37,429 bases of DNA, taken from Candidatus Omnitrophota bacterium (GTDB taxonomy: Bacteria > Omnitrophota > Gorgyraeia > Gorgyraeales > Gorgyraeaceae). Below the pieces are notes generated by a model. The model had not been told where the DNA came from. It saw only the letters and a program-made list of their open reading frames with translations, and ran no database searches. Location of the stretch: assembly GCA_030691625.1 (NCBI GenBank), contig JAUYDX010000051.1:1-37429 (forward strand). Direction: 5' to 3'. The position numbers and the translations under genes are program-made. Of this stretch, positions 12,727-21,961 are shown in pieces; within the stretch, counting starts at the first letter, position 1; each line of letters starts with the position of its first letter.

Positions 12727-15715
12727 AGCCCTTGATGACTCCAAGCGGACGCATGCGGCAGACCTTTGTTGAAAGCCCGGCTCCATGCACCACATCCACT
12801 ACCTCGTTCACATCCTTGTAAGCCTCTGGCGCTTCTTCTGCCAGAGTGCCCCTGGATTTAGCTCTGACTATTATACCACTTTTTTGAAAAAGTTCTCTAT
12901 CAATTTGTCTTCCGTGGCATGCCTTGATAGCGCCTGAGCGGGAAAGCCGTCTGCCTGCGCCGTGGCATGTAGAACAAAATGTCTCGCTGGCTCCTTTGGC
13001 GCCTGCCAATAGAAACGAGTTCCTTCCCATGTCTCCAGGTATTATAACAGGCTGCCCTGTTTCTTTATACGCCTTGGGCAAATCAGGATGCCCTGGCGGA
13101 AATGCCCGTGTTGCGCCTTTTCTGTGAACGCAAAGGAGTTTTTCCCTGCTGTCCACAATATGCCTTTCCATCTTAGCGATATTATGCGCCACGTCGTAAA
13201 CAAGCCTTAACCCAAGAGAACTCCAGCTTTTATTAAACACCTTTTCAAAGACATTCCTCGCCAGATGCATAAGGCACTGCCTGTTTGTCCAAGCGTAATT
13301 CGCGGCGCATTTCATTGCTGCAAGGTAAGCCTTCCCTTCCGGAGAATTAAGAGGCGCGCACGCCAACTGCCTGTCAGGCACATTGATATTATATTTATCC
13401 AGACAGCTCATCATGCCCTTTACGTAATCATCGCATATCTGATATCCCAGGCCGCGCGAGCCGGAATGTATCATCATTGTAACCTGGCCCTTGAACAAAT
13501 CGAAGATGCCGGCGTTTTTCTCGTCATAGATCTCATCCACCACCTGTATCTCTAAAAAATGATTTCCTGAACCCAGTGTGCCTGATTGGTCCTTTCCTCT
13601 TTCATATGCCCTTTTTGAAACACCTTGTGGGTTGGCGCCTTCCATGCATCCATTATCTTCTGTGAATTCTAAATCCTCTTTTACGCCATAGCCTTTTTTT
13701 ACTGCCCATTCAGCGCCTTTTAAAAAAATCTCGTCTTCGTCCCTGGCGTTTGCCCTGATATCGCCGCTTGACCCAATGCCTGAAGGGATATTATTAAAAA
13801 GAGAATTAACCAGTTGCTCTAATCTGGGTTTTACATCCTGCAGGACTAAATCGCTCCTTAACAATCTCACCCCGCAATTTGATACGACAAAATTATTGGC
13901 AATAAAATTATGATGCGGATGAGCTACTGTAAAATCATAAACCCAATCACCATACTCTGCATTACAGATATGCTCTATTCTTTCCCAGACCATGCCTGAT
14001 TTGCCTAATCCATAGGTGGCCTTTTCAATATAATCTTCAAACGTAGGATCTTTACCCCACATCCTGGGTTCCCTCTCTATTAACCCATAAAGAGAGCGTT
14101 CAATAAATCTCTTAGATATGCGTTCTGATGAAAAGGCATTATAAATAGCCTCTGGACTCCATTTGCTGTTTAATTTTAACTTTGGCGCCATAGTTACAAC
14201 TTCTCTTCTTTGAGCTGTTATCCTGTCTTTTGATCTCAAATACCCGGCGGCTGCATTAGCTAAAAATTTACGTTTTTCATTATATTCAAAACCGATTCTG
14301 CTATAGAGTTTGAGCAAATTCTGCGTCTCGCTTGATATCATCAGGCGTAAACGATACGAAACAATACCTTCTTTATTGACATATTCTTTTCTCTGGCTTA
14401 TTTGATGAGTGCGCACACCAAAATCTGAAAGTAAAATGCCTATATCTTCCAGAAATTTCCTTCCATTTTCTATATCCCCATAAGTTTTGTTCATGGAAAC
14501 TGTAGGGCAATAAAAATTATACCCATGACCTGTCAAAGTTTTTGGAGAAGACATCTCTGCCCCAAAGAAACCTGCCAGAAATAACCTCTTCTGCCAAAGA
14601 GGAGCGCTAAATAACCATTTTGGAAATTCGTACGGTTGGCGGCATTTATTACCTATCGGCATGCCTAATGACGCCAGAAGTACGGCGAAACTTGACGAAG
14701 CTACCTTAAGCCATGTTTCCTTTCTGTCAAACTCATAAGTCGAATAACTGGTATCTATATGATGGCGTTTATTCCTTGAATATATCCCAGTTTTAAAACC
14801 TATTTTTTCTATATCAGATTTTATTTTTATTAAATCTTCTTCTTCGCCGTAGAAACAGGTATTCCCTTTCTCTTTTTTGTTTACAAAATAAATCAGGCCA
14901 TCTCCAAAACAATAACCCATAATCTTAAGTAAGCAGGGAAACTGGGAGGAATCGTATCTTAACGGCAGTAAATTTCTTTTTTCAAGCTGATTCAATATCT
15001 GCTCAATAGCATTTCCTTTGGAGCTTTTCCCTAAGTTAAGTAAAAGTTTTTTGATGCCTTCTTTGTCAGCAATTATATCTGAACTTGGCGCTTCATACTT
15101 AACTCCCTCAAAAGGATAGACAGCAACTTCTTCATATAGCTTTAATCTGCTTACAGGCTTCATCCCGTCCTTGGTATAAAACGGGTGATCTTCTGTTGCT
15201 GTTATGCGCCTAAGCGTTTCAGTAACAATATCAAGCACTGTATGTTTTGGCTTTTGCTTTAAAAATCCTATGATCTCTGTGGGCTCTTCTTTTTCTGTGG
15301 TAAAATTCAAACATTTTATCTGCGTTTTCTGGAAATTATTTTTAAAATCTTTAATCTTAATACTATACCCTAATTCATTTAGAATTAAGGCATCCTCTGA
15401 AAGGCAACAAATATCATACCCAATTGCGCCTGGCGCAACTACTCCACTTTTATCAGGATCAACTGCTGCTACACCACCGATTGCCATACCATAACCCCAA
15501 TGGATATCAGGCATGGCAAGGGAATATTTCACTATGCCTGGCAGGAACGCCACATTTGCCACCTGTTCAGGGGCTTTGTCATTGATTATTTCCGGGAAGA
15601 GCTTGTCGTTTGCGTAGATGATGCCGGGGACTTTCATCCCTGGTTTATAGGATTGGGGGATTTTCCAGCGGAACTCGTCGAGTTTTTCTAATTTACCCTC
15701 AAATGCCTGGGCCAT
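12725..15715 (-). CDS. rtcB: RNA-splicing ligase RtcB, interrupted by an intein
   Basis: This 3'-phosphate RNA ligase joins 2',3'-cyclic phosphate and 5'-OH ends. The frame opens at a GTG (15721), but the ATG at 15715 is the more usual start. The 488 extein residues match the ~480 of intein-free RtcB. Active-site segments are CGVRLLRSD (metal-binding Cys), GTLGSGNHFLEIQ, MIHSGSRGLGYQ, YDVAHNIAKMERH and VHRKGATRAFPPGH (guanylated His region). The intein (13877-15406) lies immediately before the active-site Cys, so the ligase is inactive until splicing. Archease, its activator, is encoded directly upstream with touching ends. Confidence 0.95.
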   Translation of the reverse strand: MAQAFEGKLEKLDEFRWKIPQSYKPGMKVPGIIYANDKLFPEIINDKAPEQVANVAFLPGIVKYSLAMPDIHWGYGMAIGGVAAVDPDKSGVVAPGAIGYDICCLSEDALILNELGYSIKIKDFKNNFQKTQIKCLNFTTEKEEPTEIIGFLKQKPKHTVLDIVTETLRRITATEDHPFYTKDGMKPVSRLKLYEEVAVYPFEGVKYEAPSSDIIADKEGIKKLLLNLGKSSKGNAIEQILNQLEKRNLLPLRYDSSQFPCLLKIMGYCFGDGLIYFVNKKEKGNTCFYGEEEDLIKIKSDIEKIGFKTGIYSRNKRHHIDTSYSTYEFDRKETWLKVASSSFAVLLASLGMPIGNKCRQPYEFPKWLFSAPLWQKRLFLAGFFGAEMSSPKTLTGHGYNFYCPTVSMNKTYGDIENGRKFLEDIGILLSDFGVRTHQISQRKEYVNKEGIVSYRLRLMISSETQNLLKLYSRIGFEYNEKRKFLANAAAGYLRSKDRITAQRREVVTMAPKLKLNSKWSPEAIYNAFSSERISKRFIERSLYGLIEREPRMWGKDPTFEDYIEKATYGLGKSGMVWERIEHICNAEYGDWVYDFTVAHPHHNFIANNFVVSNCGVRLLRSDLVLQDVKPRLEQLVNSLFNNIPSGIGSSGDIRANARDEDEIFLKGAEWAVKKGYGVKEDLEFTEDNGCMEGANPQGVSKRAYERGKDQSGTLGSGNHFLEIQVVDEIYDEKNAGIFDLFKGQVTMMIHSGSRGLGYQICDDYVKGMMSCLDKYNINVPDRQLACAPLNSPEGKAYLAAMKCAANYAWTNRQCLMHLARNVFEKVFNKSWSSLGLRLVYDVAHNIAKMERHIVDSREKLLCVHRKGATRAFPPGHPDLPKAYKETGQPVIIPGDMGRNSFLLAGAKGASETFCSTCHGAGRRLSRSGAIKACHGRQIDRELFQKSGIIVRAKSRGTLAEEAPEAYKDVNEVVDVVHGAGLSTKVCRMRPLGVIKG
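13877..15406 (-). mobile_element. Intein with LAGLIDADG homing endonuclease in RtcB
   Basis: The 510-residue insertion begins CLSEDALI (Cys106 of the long frame, block A), has TATEDHPFYT (block B with its TxxH), and ends HPHHNFIANNFVVSN before extein Cys (blocks F and G). The residue before the final Asn is Ser rather than the usual His. Between these are two LAGLIDADG-like helices, IMGYCFGDGLIYF and LFLAGFFGAEMSS; in the second, the metal-binding acid is Glu. Length and motifs suggest a full-size intein with a possibly active endonuclease. The insertion point, just before the catalytic Cys, is the one I recall for archaeal RtcB inteins. Confidence 0.93.
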
Positions 15716-15717
15716 AA

Positions 15718-16146
15718 TCACACATCAAAAATAATAGCGCAGCTAAAACCCTCCACAGCTTCTTCAATCTTAAGGTTGTGAAAAGTCACTGCCTTTATCT
15801 CTGTGTAGCTGGAAGACTGGTAAAGATCTATGGTTGAACCCTCGATCTCCGCCGTGAGGCCTGAATTATTCAGTCCCAATATCCTGAAACTGTCTATACA
15901 TATCTTTTCTTTGCTGAAGATATAGAGGAGCTCTGAGAGCCAGTTTACCAGAAGGTCTTCCAGGACATCTGTGGTATTTTTTATTTCTAATTTCTTAGTT
16001 ACCCTTTCTCCTTTTAACGGGCCCTTGCCGCAGGAGATAATGTGAAACATGCCTTTTGCTGAATTTTCAAATAACTCGATGAGGGTAACACCCCGCGCTT
16101 TGATGCCGATATCTGCGGTGTGGTCAATAATCTCATAGGGTTTCAT
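15718..16146 (-). CDS. Archease, activator of RtcB
   Basis: This 142-residue protein begins KPYEIIDHTADIGIKARG, the archease signature with its metal-binding Asp/His, and ends with ITE-type beta strands (YTEIKAVTFHNLKIEE). Archease speeds RtcB guanylation and multiple turnover. Its stop codon overlaps the possible GTG start of rtcB, so the two are co-translated. tRNA-Lys lies 6 bases upstream of its start. Confidence 0.95.
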   Translation of the reverse strand: MKPYEIIDHTADIGIKARGVTLIELFENSAKGMFHIISCGKGPLKGERVTKKLEIKNTTDVLEDLLVNWLSELLYIFSKEKICIDSFRILGLNNSGLTAEIEGSTIDLYQSSSYTEIKAVTFHNLKIEEAVEGFSCAIIFDV

Positions 16147-16152
16147 GAATTA

Positions 16153-16228
16153 TGGTGAGCCGCCCGCGACTTGAACGCGGCACACCCACATTAAAAGTGT
16201 GGTGCTCTACCAGATGAGCTAGCGGCCC
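16153..16228 (-). tRNA. tRNA-Lys(UUU)
   Basis: Acceptor GGGCCGC (16222-16228) pairs with GCGGCTC with one G-U, discriminator A, encoded CCA. The anticodon loop CTTTTAA between CCACA and TGTGG reads UUU. It lies between frr and archease on the same strand and may be cut from their shared transcript. Confidence 0.95.
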
Positions 16229-16237
16229 AATTATCTA

Positions 16238-16795
16238 TTATACGAGTTCTTTTTCTTTGTTCACGAGGAGTTCGTCTATCTTTTTGGTGTATTTCTCAGT
16301 AAGTTTCTGGACATCGTCATGGCCTTTGAATTTCGCGTCTTCTGTAATCTGCTTGGATGATTCCATTTTATCTATAGCTGCCATAGCGTCTCTCCTTACA
16401 GTCCTTATGGAGACCCTGCCCTGTTCCGCGATCTTATGCAGTATCTTTTTTAATTCTTCTATCCTTTCCTTCGTAAGCGTCGGTATGGATATCCTTATGA
16501 TCTTACCGTCGTTCACAGGATTGATACCCAGCTCTGATTTAAGTATCGCTTTCTCAATCGCGGCGAGGTTCCCTGCGTCCCACGGATGTATGGATATGAG
16601 CCTGGGCTCAGGCACTGAAATCGTAGCCACCTGCTTTAACGGCATGTGGGTATCGTAACACTCCACCATGACGCCTTCCACAATAGCGGGATTCGCGCGG
16701 CCGGTCCTGATCTCTGAAAATTCCCTAAGCGTGGCGTCAACGGTCTTTTTAAGCTTTTCCTCTGTATCGTGCACCTGTTTTTGTAATGGTTCCAT
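16238..16795 (-). CDS. frr: Ribosome recycling factor
   Basis: This 185-residue protein of normal length has the family core: FSEIRTGRANPAIVEGVMVE, MPLKQVATISVPEPRLISIHPWD, and the C-terminal helix TEDAKFKGHDDVQKLTEKYT. With EF-G it splits post-termination ribosomes. A purine-rich Shine-Dalgarno (GGGGGGAG) precedes the ATG. It is the last protein gene of the rpsB-tsf-pyrH-frr unit. Confidence 0.97.
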   Translation of the reverse strand: MEPLQKQVHDTEEKLKKTVDATLREFSEIRTGRANPAIVEGVMVECYDTHMPLKQVATISVPEPRLISIHPWDAGNLAAIEKAILKSELGINPVNDGKIIRISIPTLTKERIEELKKILHKIAEQGRVSIRTVRRDAMAAIDKMESSKQITEDAKFKGHDDVQKLTEKYTKKIDELLVNKEKELV

Positions 16796-16815
16796 GCTCT
16801 CCCCCCTTTTTACAA

Positions 16816-17535
16816 TTAACAGACGATAGTGCCTATCTTTTCCCCGAGTAAAACCCTTTTTATGTTCCCTTTAGTAGTAAGGTCAAATACGATGATCGGA
16901 AGTTTATTATCCATGCAGAGGCTAACAGCAGTGGCATCCATAACCTTAAGGCCTTTTTTCAGGACCTGCAGGTATTTAAGAGACTTAAATTTCTTCGCTG
17001 ATTTATCTTTTTTCGGGTCTGCCGAATAAACGCCGTCCACCTTGGTAGCTTTTAGTATGACATCAGCGCCTATCTCAATGGCCCTGAGGCTCGCGGCTGT
17101 GTCTGTGGAAAAATACGGATTACCCGTGCCTGCCACAAAAATAACTACCCTGCCTTTTTCCAGATGCCTTATGGCCTTTCTCCTTATATACGGCTCAGCC
17201 AGCTCCTGCATATCTATGGCTGTCTGGACCCTGGTAAAAACCCCTGCCTTCTCGAGGCTATCTTGAAGGGCTAAGCCGTTTATTACAGTCGCGAGCATCC
17301 CCATATAATCAGCTGTGGTCCTGTCAACCCCCTGGCCTTCTGCAGTGGACCCCCTGTAGATATTGCCGCCGCCTATTACAATGGCGATCTCCACCCCAAG
17401 CTTTTTAACATCCTTCATCTCTTCCGCGATGGAGCGCGTCACTTCAGGGTCTATACCGTAGCCCTGTTTACCCTCAAGCACTTCACCGCTCATCTTAATA
17501 ACCACTCTTTTATACGCGGGTTTTTTCTGTGTCAT
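16816..17535 (-). CDS. pyrH: UMP kinase
   Basis: This 239-residue protein is a hexameric bacterial UMP kinase of the amino-acid kinase fold: [60 protein letters not shown] and [18 protein letters not shown]. It makes UDP from UMP. The ATG follows the tsf stop after one base. Confidence 0.97.
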   Translation of the reverse strand: MTQKKPAYKRVVIKMSGEVLEGKQGYGIDPEVTRSIAEEMKDVKKLGVEIAIVIGGGNIYRGSTAEGQGVDRTTADYMGMLATVINGLALQDSLEKAGVFTRVQTAIDMQELAEPYIRRKAIRHLEKGRVVIFVAGTGNPYFSTDTAASLRAIEIGADVILKATKVDGVYSADPKKDKSAKKFKSLKYLQVLKKGLKVMDATAVSLCMDNKLPIIVFDLTTKGNIKRVLLGEKIGTIVC

Positions 17536-17536
17536 A

Positions 17537-18133
17537 TTATTTTATGTCTTCGCCTACCTGAAATCTTACAAATCTTCGAATCAGGATATTTTCGCCCACC
17601 TTGCCGATAAGCGTATTCAGATAGTCTTTTATGGTTATCTTGTCGTCCTTTACAAAAGGCTGGTCCACGAGACATACCTCTGAATAAAATTTCTCCAGCT
17701 TTCCCTGTACTATCTTTTCCACCACATTCTCAGGTTTATTCTTTACGCTTTCTTTTAAGACGCTTTTTTCTCTTTCCAGGATATGCGCAGGCACCTCTTC
17801 CCGGGATATATAGCTAGGGGACGTGGCGGCTATCTGCATTGCGACGTCCTTTATGAACTGCCTGAAATCCTCGCTTCTCGCCACAAAATCTGTTTCAGAG
17901 TTCACTTCTACGAGCACGCCGATCTTACTGTTTGAATGGATATAGGAACCGACAGCTCCTTCCTTGGCGCATCTTCCCGCTTTTTTAAGCGCTACTACCT
18001 GGCCTCTCTTCCTCAATATATCAATAGCTGTCTCCATGTTTCCGTTGGACTCTTCCAGGGCCTTTTTACAGTCCATCATGGGCGCGTTTGTCTTTTCTCT
18101 CAGGGTCTTTACTAAATCTGCGCTTATTGCCAT
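17537..18133 (-). CDS. tsf: Elongation factor Ts (short form)
   Basis: At 198 residues it is the short Thermus-type EF-Ts lacking the long second core subdomain. It has the UBA-like start ([20 protein letters not shown]), then [20 protein letters not shown] and [12 protein letters not shown] with the TDFVAR motif that contacts EF-Tu. It recharges EF-Tu with GTP. It lies 26 bases after rpsB. Confidence 0.97.
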   Translation of the reverse strand: MAISADLVKTLREKTNAPMMDCKKALEESNGNMETAIDILRKRGQVVALKKAGRCAKEGAVGSYIHSNSKIGVLVEVNSETDFVARSEDFRQFIKDVAMQIAATSPSYISREEVPAHILEREKSVLKESVKNKPENVVEKIVQGKLEKFYSEVCLVDQPFVKDDKITIKDYLNTLIGKVGENILIRRFVRFQVGEDIK

Positions 18134-18159
18134 ATGAATACACCTCTTTCTATTGTTAA

Positions 18160-19038
18160 TTATTCGCTGGTTTTCGTTGTTGAGTGGGGCTTATAGCTTT
18201 TCTTTTTAACAGGCTTTATCCTCTTTTCCTCTTTATCCTTAAGGGTATTTTCCTTTATAACCTCGACAAGCTTTTCTGATTTTTCCTTGTCAATGGATTC
18301 TCTTGTCTCATCCTCTTCCTGCTGACGCGCCAGCTCAGCGATATTGGATTCCTCAAACTGTTTCTTGCCTTCCACGATGCTGTCTGTGATAAGCCCCGTC
18401 AGAAGTTTTATGGAACGCAGGGCATCGTCATTCGCGGGTATTGGATAGTCAATAAGGTCAGGATCCGCGTTTGTATCTATTATAGCGATTATGGGTATAC
18501 CCAGTTTCCTGGCCTCTTTAACCGCGATGTCTTCTTTTTTCGCGTCCACGATGAATACCGCGCCAGGCATCTTTTTCATGCTGACTATGCCCTGAAGATT
18601 TTTTTTCAGCTTATCCATTTCCTTTGTCAGTATGGCTTTTTCTTTCTTCTTAATAGCCTCAAAAGTCCCGTCTTTCTGCATGGTCTCTATGGATTCCAAC
18701 CGCTTTATACTGTTGCGTATGGTCTTGAAATTTGTCAGGGTGCCTCCCAGCCACCTGTCCTTTATATAATACATGCCTGAGCGCTGGGCCTCCTGGAATA
18801 TGATATCCTGGGACTGGCGTTTGGTGCCCACGAAAAGCACTGACTCGCCTTTTGAGGCAATGGATCTCGCGAATTCCCTCGCCTTATTCAGGTAATCCAC
18901 TGTCTTTTCAAGGTCTATTATATAAATATTGCTCCTCTCTCCGAATATGAATTTCTTCATCTTGGGGTTCCACCTGGAGACATGATGACCGAAATGAACC
19001 CCTGCTTCCAATAACTGCTTTATTAACTCCGTGTCCAC
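18160..19038 (-). CDS. rpsB: Ribosomal protein S2
   Basis: The 292 residues include the S2 signatures [48 protein letters not shown] and [21 protein letters not shown] ~60-residue charged Lys/Glu-rich extension follows the core (after [20 protein letters not shown]). The start is GTG, with AGGAGG 5 bases upstream. It heads the rpsB-tsf-pyrH-frr operon behind a strong promoter. Confidence 0.97.
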   Translation of the reverse strand: MDTELIKQLLEAGVHFGHHVSRWNPKMKKFIFGERSNIYIIDLEKTVDYLNKAREFARSIASKGESVLFVGTKRQSQDIIFQEAQRSGMYYIKDRWLGGTLTNFKTIRNSIKRLESIETMQKDGTFEAIKKKEKAILTKEMDKLKKNLQGIVSMKKMPGAVFIVDAKKEDIAVKEARKLGIPIIAIIDTNADPDLIDYPIPANDDALRSIKLLTGLITDSIVEGKKQFEESNIAELARQQEEDETRESIDKEKSEKLVEVIKENTLKDKEEKRIKPVKKKSYKPHSTTKTSE

Positions 19039-19077
19039 TTTTCCTCCTTATATATTTAGGGTTTAATTGGATTTGAT

Positions 19078-19106
19078 ATTATATAACATAACTTATGTGA
19101 TTTCAA
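19078..19106 (-). promoter_or_regulatory. Promoter of the rpsB operon
   Basis: On the minus strand, TTGAAA (19101-19106), a 17-base spacer and a perfect TATAAT (19078-19083). The spacer contains the palindrome ACATAA-C-TTATGT (19086-19098), a possible regulator site. The gap between the ABC gene and rpsB is only 79 bases. Confidence 0.8.
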
Positions 19107-19117
19107 GCACTTTTTTG

Positions 19118-20938
19118 CTATACTCTGGATCTGAACTGGAGCTCGTATAAGTGCTTGTAAAGGCCTGATTTTTGCAATAATTGGGAGTGATTTCCTGTCT
19201 CAACTATTCTTCCCGCGTCAAAAACCGCTATATTATCAGCGTGCTCTACAGTGGAGAGTCTATGGGCAATCACGAATACGGTCCTATTTGCCATGAGCCT
19301 GTTAATAGCCTCCTGCACCAGCTTTTCAGATTCTGTATCCAGCTGGCTCGTGGCTTCGTCCAGTATAAGAATGGGCGGGTCTTTAAAAAGCGCCCTGGCA
19401 ATGGCTATCCTCTGCTTTTCACCGCCTGAAAGCTTAATGCCCCTGTCGCCTATAATCGTGTCATATCCCTTAGGTATCTTCATTATGAAATTATGGGCAT
19501 TGGCTGCCTTTGACGCCTCTATTATATCTTCCAGTTTGGCCTTAGGTTTACCAAACGCGATGTTATTTTTTATGGTGTCATTGAAAAGTATGGTCTCCTG
19601 GGAAACAATGCCTATGTGATTCCTGAGCGAAGGCACGCTGAAACCCCTTATGTCTTTTCCGTCAATCAAAATTGAGCCCTTGCCAGGATCGTAAAACCTG
19701 GGTAAAAGATTTACTAGCGTGGTCTTGCCTGCTCCGCTCATGCCCACTATCGCGAGTATCTGGCCTTTAAGAAGTTTTATGTTCAATCCCTTTAATACAA
19801 CCTGGCCTTCATTATAAGAGAATTCTATATCCCTGAATTCTATGGAATCTTTGAAATCCTTAAGCTCCTGCGCGCCTGATGCGTCTTTAATTGTCACTTC
19901 CCTGTCCAATATGTCATAAACCCTGGTAATGGCTGCCATTGCCTGCAGGTTTATGCCGTAAAGCCTGGAAAGCCTTTTAAGCGGCTTAAGGAGCGATAGC
20001 AAAGCTGCCAGAAACGCTATAAACGCTCCTGCGCTCAAACGGCCCTCCACTACCTCTTTGCCTCCGCACCACAGCACAACGCCCATGCAGAGTATGCCCA
20101 CGAATTCTCCGAGCGGGCTTATTATGGCTACGCGCTTTACAGACTTTATCATCATGCTGTAATATCTATTGTTATGCGATCTGAATTTTTCCCTCTGGTA
20201 ATTCTCAGCTGAAAATGACTTCACTATGCCTATGCCGTATATGGTCTCGAAAAGAAGAGAGTTAATATCAGCCATGCTCTCCTGCGTAGAGGTGCTGATC
20301 TTTCTCAGCTTATTGCCTATTTTCAGGACAGGAAATGTTATAAGCGGGAAGATAAATATCGTCACCAGTATAAGCCACCAGGAGATTGAAAAATAAACCT
20401 TTATCCAGATAAGTATGACTATGTATACCAGAAGCTGTATGGGCTGCAGCAGAAGGTCTGTCAGGCCTTCTGTGATGGAGTTCACTATCACTCCCACGTC
20501 ATAAGTGACCCTTGAGACAAGCTCCCCTGTTTTCACGCTCGAATAAAAATCATTGGAGAGCGCGAGGAGTTTTTCGTATACAGCGTTGCGCACGTCCTTA
20601 AGCACTGACTGGCCCAGTTTATTCATGAAACACGTCTGAAAAAATAAAAACGCCTCTTTTACAAAAAATAAAATGGACACGAGAATGACAAGCCAGTTCA
20701 GAAGCAGGGCTTTCGGCATGCCATTTATCTTATCTATAATATGGAGTAAAAAACCAGGGGCATGCGTAGTCTGGGGTAATGTTATAGTCTTACCTGAAAG
20801 GATATTGTCCACCACGGGTATTATCATGCCGAGAGACACACCCCCCATGGCAGAGGTAAGGATCATGCACGCGATCGCAAAAATCATGACCCAGATGTGG
20901 GGCTTTACAAATTTTAAAAATCTTATATATTCTTTCAT
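19118..20938 (-). CDS. MsbA-like ABC lipid exporter (fused permease and ATPase)
   Basis: A half-transporter with six membrane segments (residues ~15-320) then an ATPase domain: GMSGAGKTTLVNLLPRFYDP (Walker A), KLSGGEKQRIAIARAL (signature), ILILDEATSQLDTESE (Walker B) and VFVIAHRLSTVEHADN (H loop). The ATG at 20938 is chosen over 20992 because it begins the conserved MKEYIRFLKFVKPH helix and lies just past a promoter; the protein is then 606 residues. MsbA homologues flip lipid A across the inner membrane, and lpxB is encoded divergently beside it, which supports that role. Confidence 0.88.
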   Translation of the reverse strand: MKEYIRFLKFVKPHIWVMIFAIACMILTSAMGGVSLGMIIPVVDNILSGKTITLPQTTHAPGFLLHIIDKINGMPKALLLNWLVILVSILFFVKEAFLFFQTCFMNKLGQSVLKDVRNAVYEKLLALSNDFYSSVKTGELVSRVTYDVGVIVNSITEGLTDLLLQPIQLLVYIVILIWIKVYFSISWWLILVTIFIFPLITFPVLKIGNKLRKISTSTQESMADINSLLFETIYGIGIVKSFSAENYQREKFRSHNNRYYSMMIKSVKRVAIISPLGEFVGILCMGVVLWCGGKEVVEGRLSAGAFIAFLAALLSLLKPLKRLSRLYGINLQAMAAITRVYDILDREVTIKDASGAQELKDFKDSIEFRDIEFSYNEGQVVLKGLNIKLLKGQILAIVGMSGAGKTTLVNLLPRFYDPGKGSILIDGKDIRGFSVPSLRNHIGIVSQETILFNDTIKNNIAFGKPKAKLEDIIEASKAANAHNFIMKIPKGYDTIIGDRGIKLSGGEKQRIAIARALFKDPPILILDEATSQLDTESEKLVQEAINRLMANRTVFVIAHRLSTVEHADNIAVFDAGRIVETGNHSQLLQKSGLYKHLYELQFRSRV

Positions 20939-20948
20939 ATTTCTGTTT

Positions 20949-20977
20949 ATTCTATCACTCTGATTGACTTTTAGCAA
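20949..20977 (-). promoter_or_regulatory. Promoter of the ABC exporter gene
   Basis: On the minus strand, TTGCTA (20972-20977), a 17-base spacer and TAGAAT (20949-20954). Transcription would begin near 20942, only about 4 bases before the ATG at 20938. No Shine-Dalgarno is present. Confidence 0.6.
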
Positions 20978-20992
20978 GGTATTTGCTACCAT
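20964..20992 (+). promoter_or_regulatory. Promoter of the oxidoreductase-lpxB unit
   Basis: On the plus strand, TTGACT (20964-20969), a 17-base spacer and TACCAT (20987-20992). Transcription would begin at or next to the ATG at 20999, predicting a leaderless mRNA. It overlaps the divergent ABC promoter. Confidence 0.6.
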
Positions 20993-20998
20993 TGGAAT

Positions 20999-21916
20999 AT
21001 GAGAAAAATACGGGTCGGGGTGGTGGGCCTGGGCAGATTAGGCGCCATACACGCTAAGATTTATTCGGCGCTGGATAGCGTAGAGCTTTCCAGTATCTGC
21101 GATATTGACGAAAATACGGCCAGGCCTATTGCTGAAGCGCTTAAAACAAGCTGGTCCTCTGATTATAAAAAGCTGCTGGATAATAAACTGGATGCCGTAA
21201 GCGTAGTAACCCCCACTATATATCATTACGAGATAGCGAAGTTCTTTCTCCAGAATAAAATCCCTGTACTCATTGAAAAACCCATAACAAAAACCCTGCG
21301 CGAAGCCGGTGAACTGATAAAGATAGCCGCTAAAAATAAAGTCATTATACAGGTAGGGCATGTGGAGAGATTTAATTCCGCTATCCAGGCAGTGGAAAAA
21401 CTTTCAAATAAGCCCAGATTTATTGAAGTGCACAGGCTTGGGCCTTTTACGCCCAGGGTAAAAGACGTAGGCGTGGTCCTGGATCTCATGATACACGATA
21501 TAGACATAGTTCTCGGCCTTACAAAATCAAAGGTTAAAACCATAGACGCCTTAGGCATGAAAATCCTCACAGACCACGAAGATATCGCAAACGCCAGGAT
21601 CCGTTTTAAAAACGGCACTGTGTGCGACCTGACAGCCAGCCGCGTGACAAGCGACAGTATGCGCAAGATCCGCATATTCCAGGACGACTGCTACATCTCC
21701 ATAGACTACATGGCGCAGGCAGCTGTTATCCACAGAAAGATAAATAACCAGATAGTGTCTGAGGAGATAGATATCAAAAAAGAGGCGCCTCTTACCAAGG
21801 AACTCGCGTCCTTTATAGACTGCGTTAGCAATAATAAAAACCCGCTCGTGTCAGGCAGAGAAGCTTATGAAGCATTAAAAGTCGCATTGGACATACTTAA
21901 AAAGATAAACAGGTAA
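20999..21916 (+). CDS. Gfo/Idh/MocA-family NAD(P)-dependent oxidoreductase
   Basis: 305 residues with an N-terminal Rossmann fold (RVGVVGLGRLGAIHAKIYSA), then PVLIEKPITKTLREAGEL with the EKP motif and QVGHVERFNSAIQ. DLMIHDIDIVLGL corresponds to the catalytic H-D region. Next to lpxB and an MsbA-like exporter, it could act like GnnA, which oxidises UDP-GlcNAc to make 3-amino lipid A precursors. That is inference; the partner aminotransferase gnnB is not in the window. The stop TAA lies in a 40-bp palindrome. Confidence 0.82.
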   Translation: MRKIRVGVVGLGRLGAIHAKIYSALDSVELSSICDIDENTARPIAEALKTSWSSDYKKLLDNKLDAVSVVTPTIYHYEIAKFFLQNKIPVLIEKPITKTLREAGELIKIAAKNKVIIQVGHVERFNSAIQAVEKLSNKPRFIEVHRLGPFTPRVKDVGVVLDLMIHDIDIVLGLTKSKVKTIDALGMKILTDHEDIANARIRFKNGTVCDLTASRVTSDSMRKIRIFQDDCYISIDYMAQAAVIHRKINNQIVSEEIDIKKEAPLTKELASFIDCVSNNKNPLVSGREAYEALKVALDILKKINR

Positions 21917-21950
21917 AGTAGGGGAGGTTTAAACCTCCCCTACTTTACCT
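21911..21950. repeat. Perfect 40-bp palindrome without spacer
   Basis: Arms AGGTAAAGTAGGGGAGGTTT and its exact complement meet at position 21930/21931. It contains the oxidoreductase stop codon (21914-21916) and ends 11 bases before lpxB. No U-run follows, so it is not a classical terminator. Confidence 0.9.
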
Positions 21951-21961
21951 CAAATGGTTAA

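Noticed and set aside
12725-15715. rtcB as a broken gene because of the large insertion
   Set aside because: The frame is continuous, and the insertion begins with Cys, ends with Asn before Cys and has intein blocks, so it is an intein.
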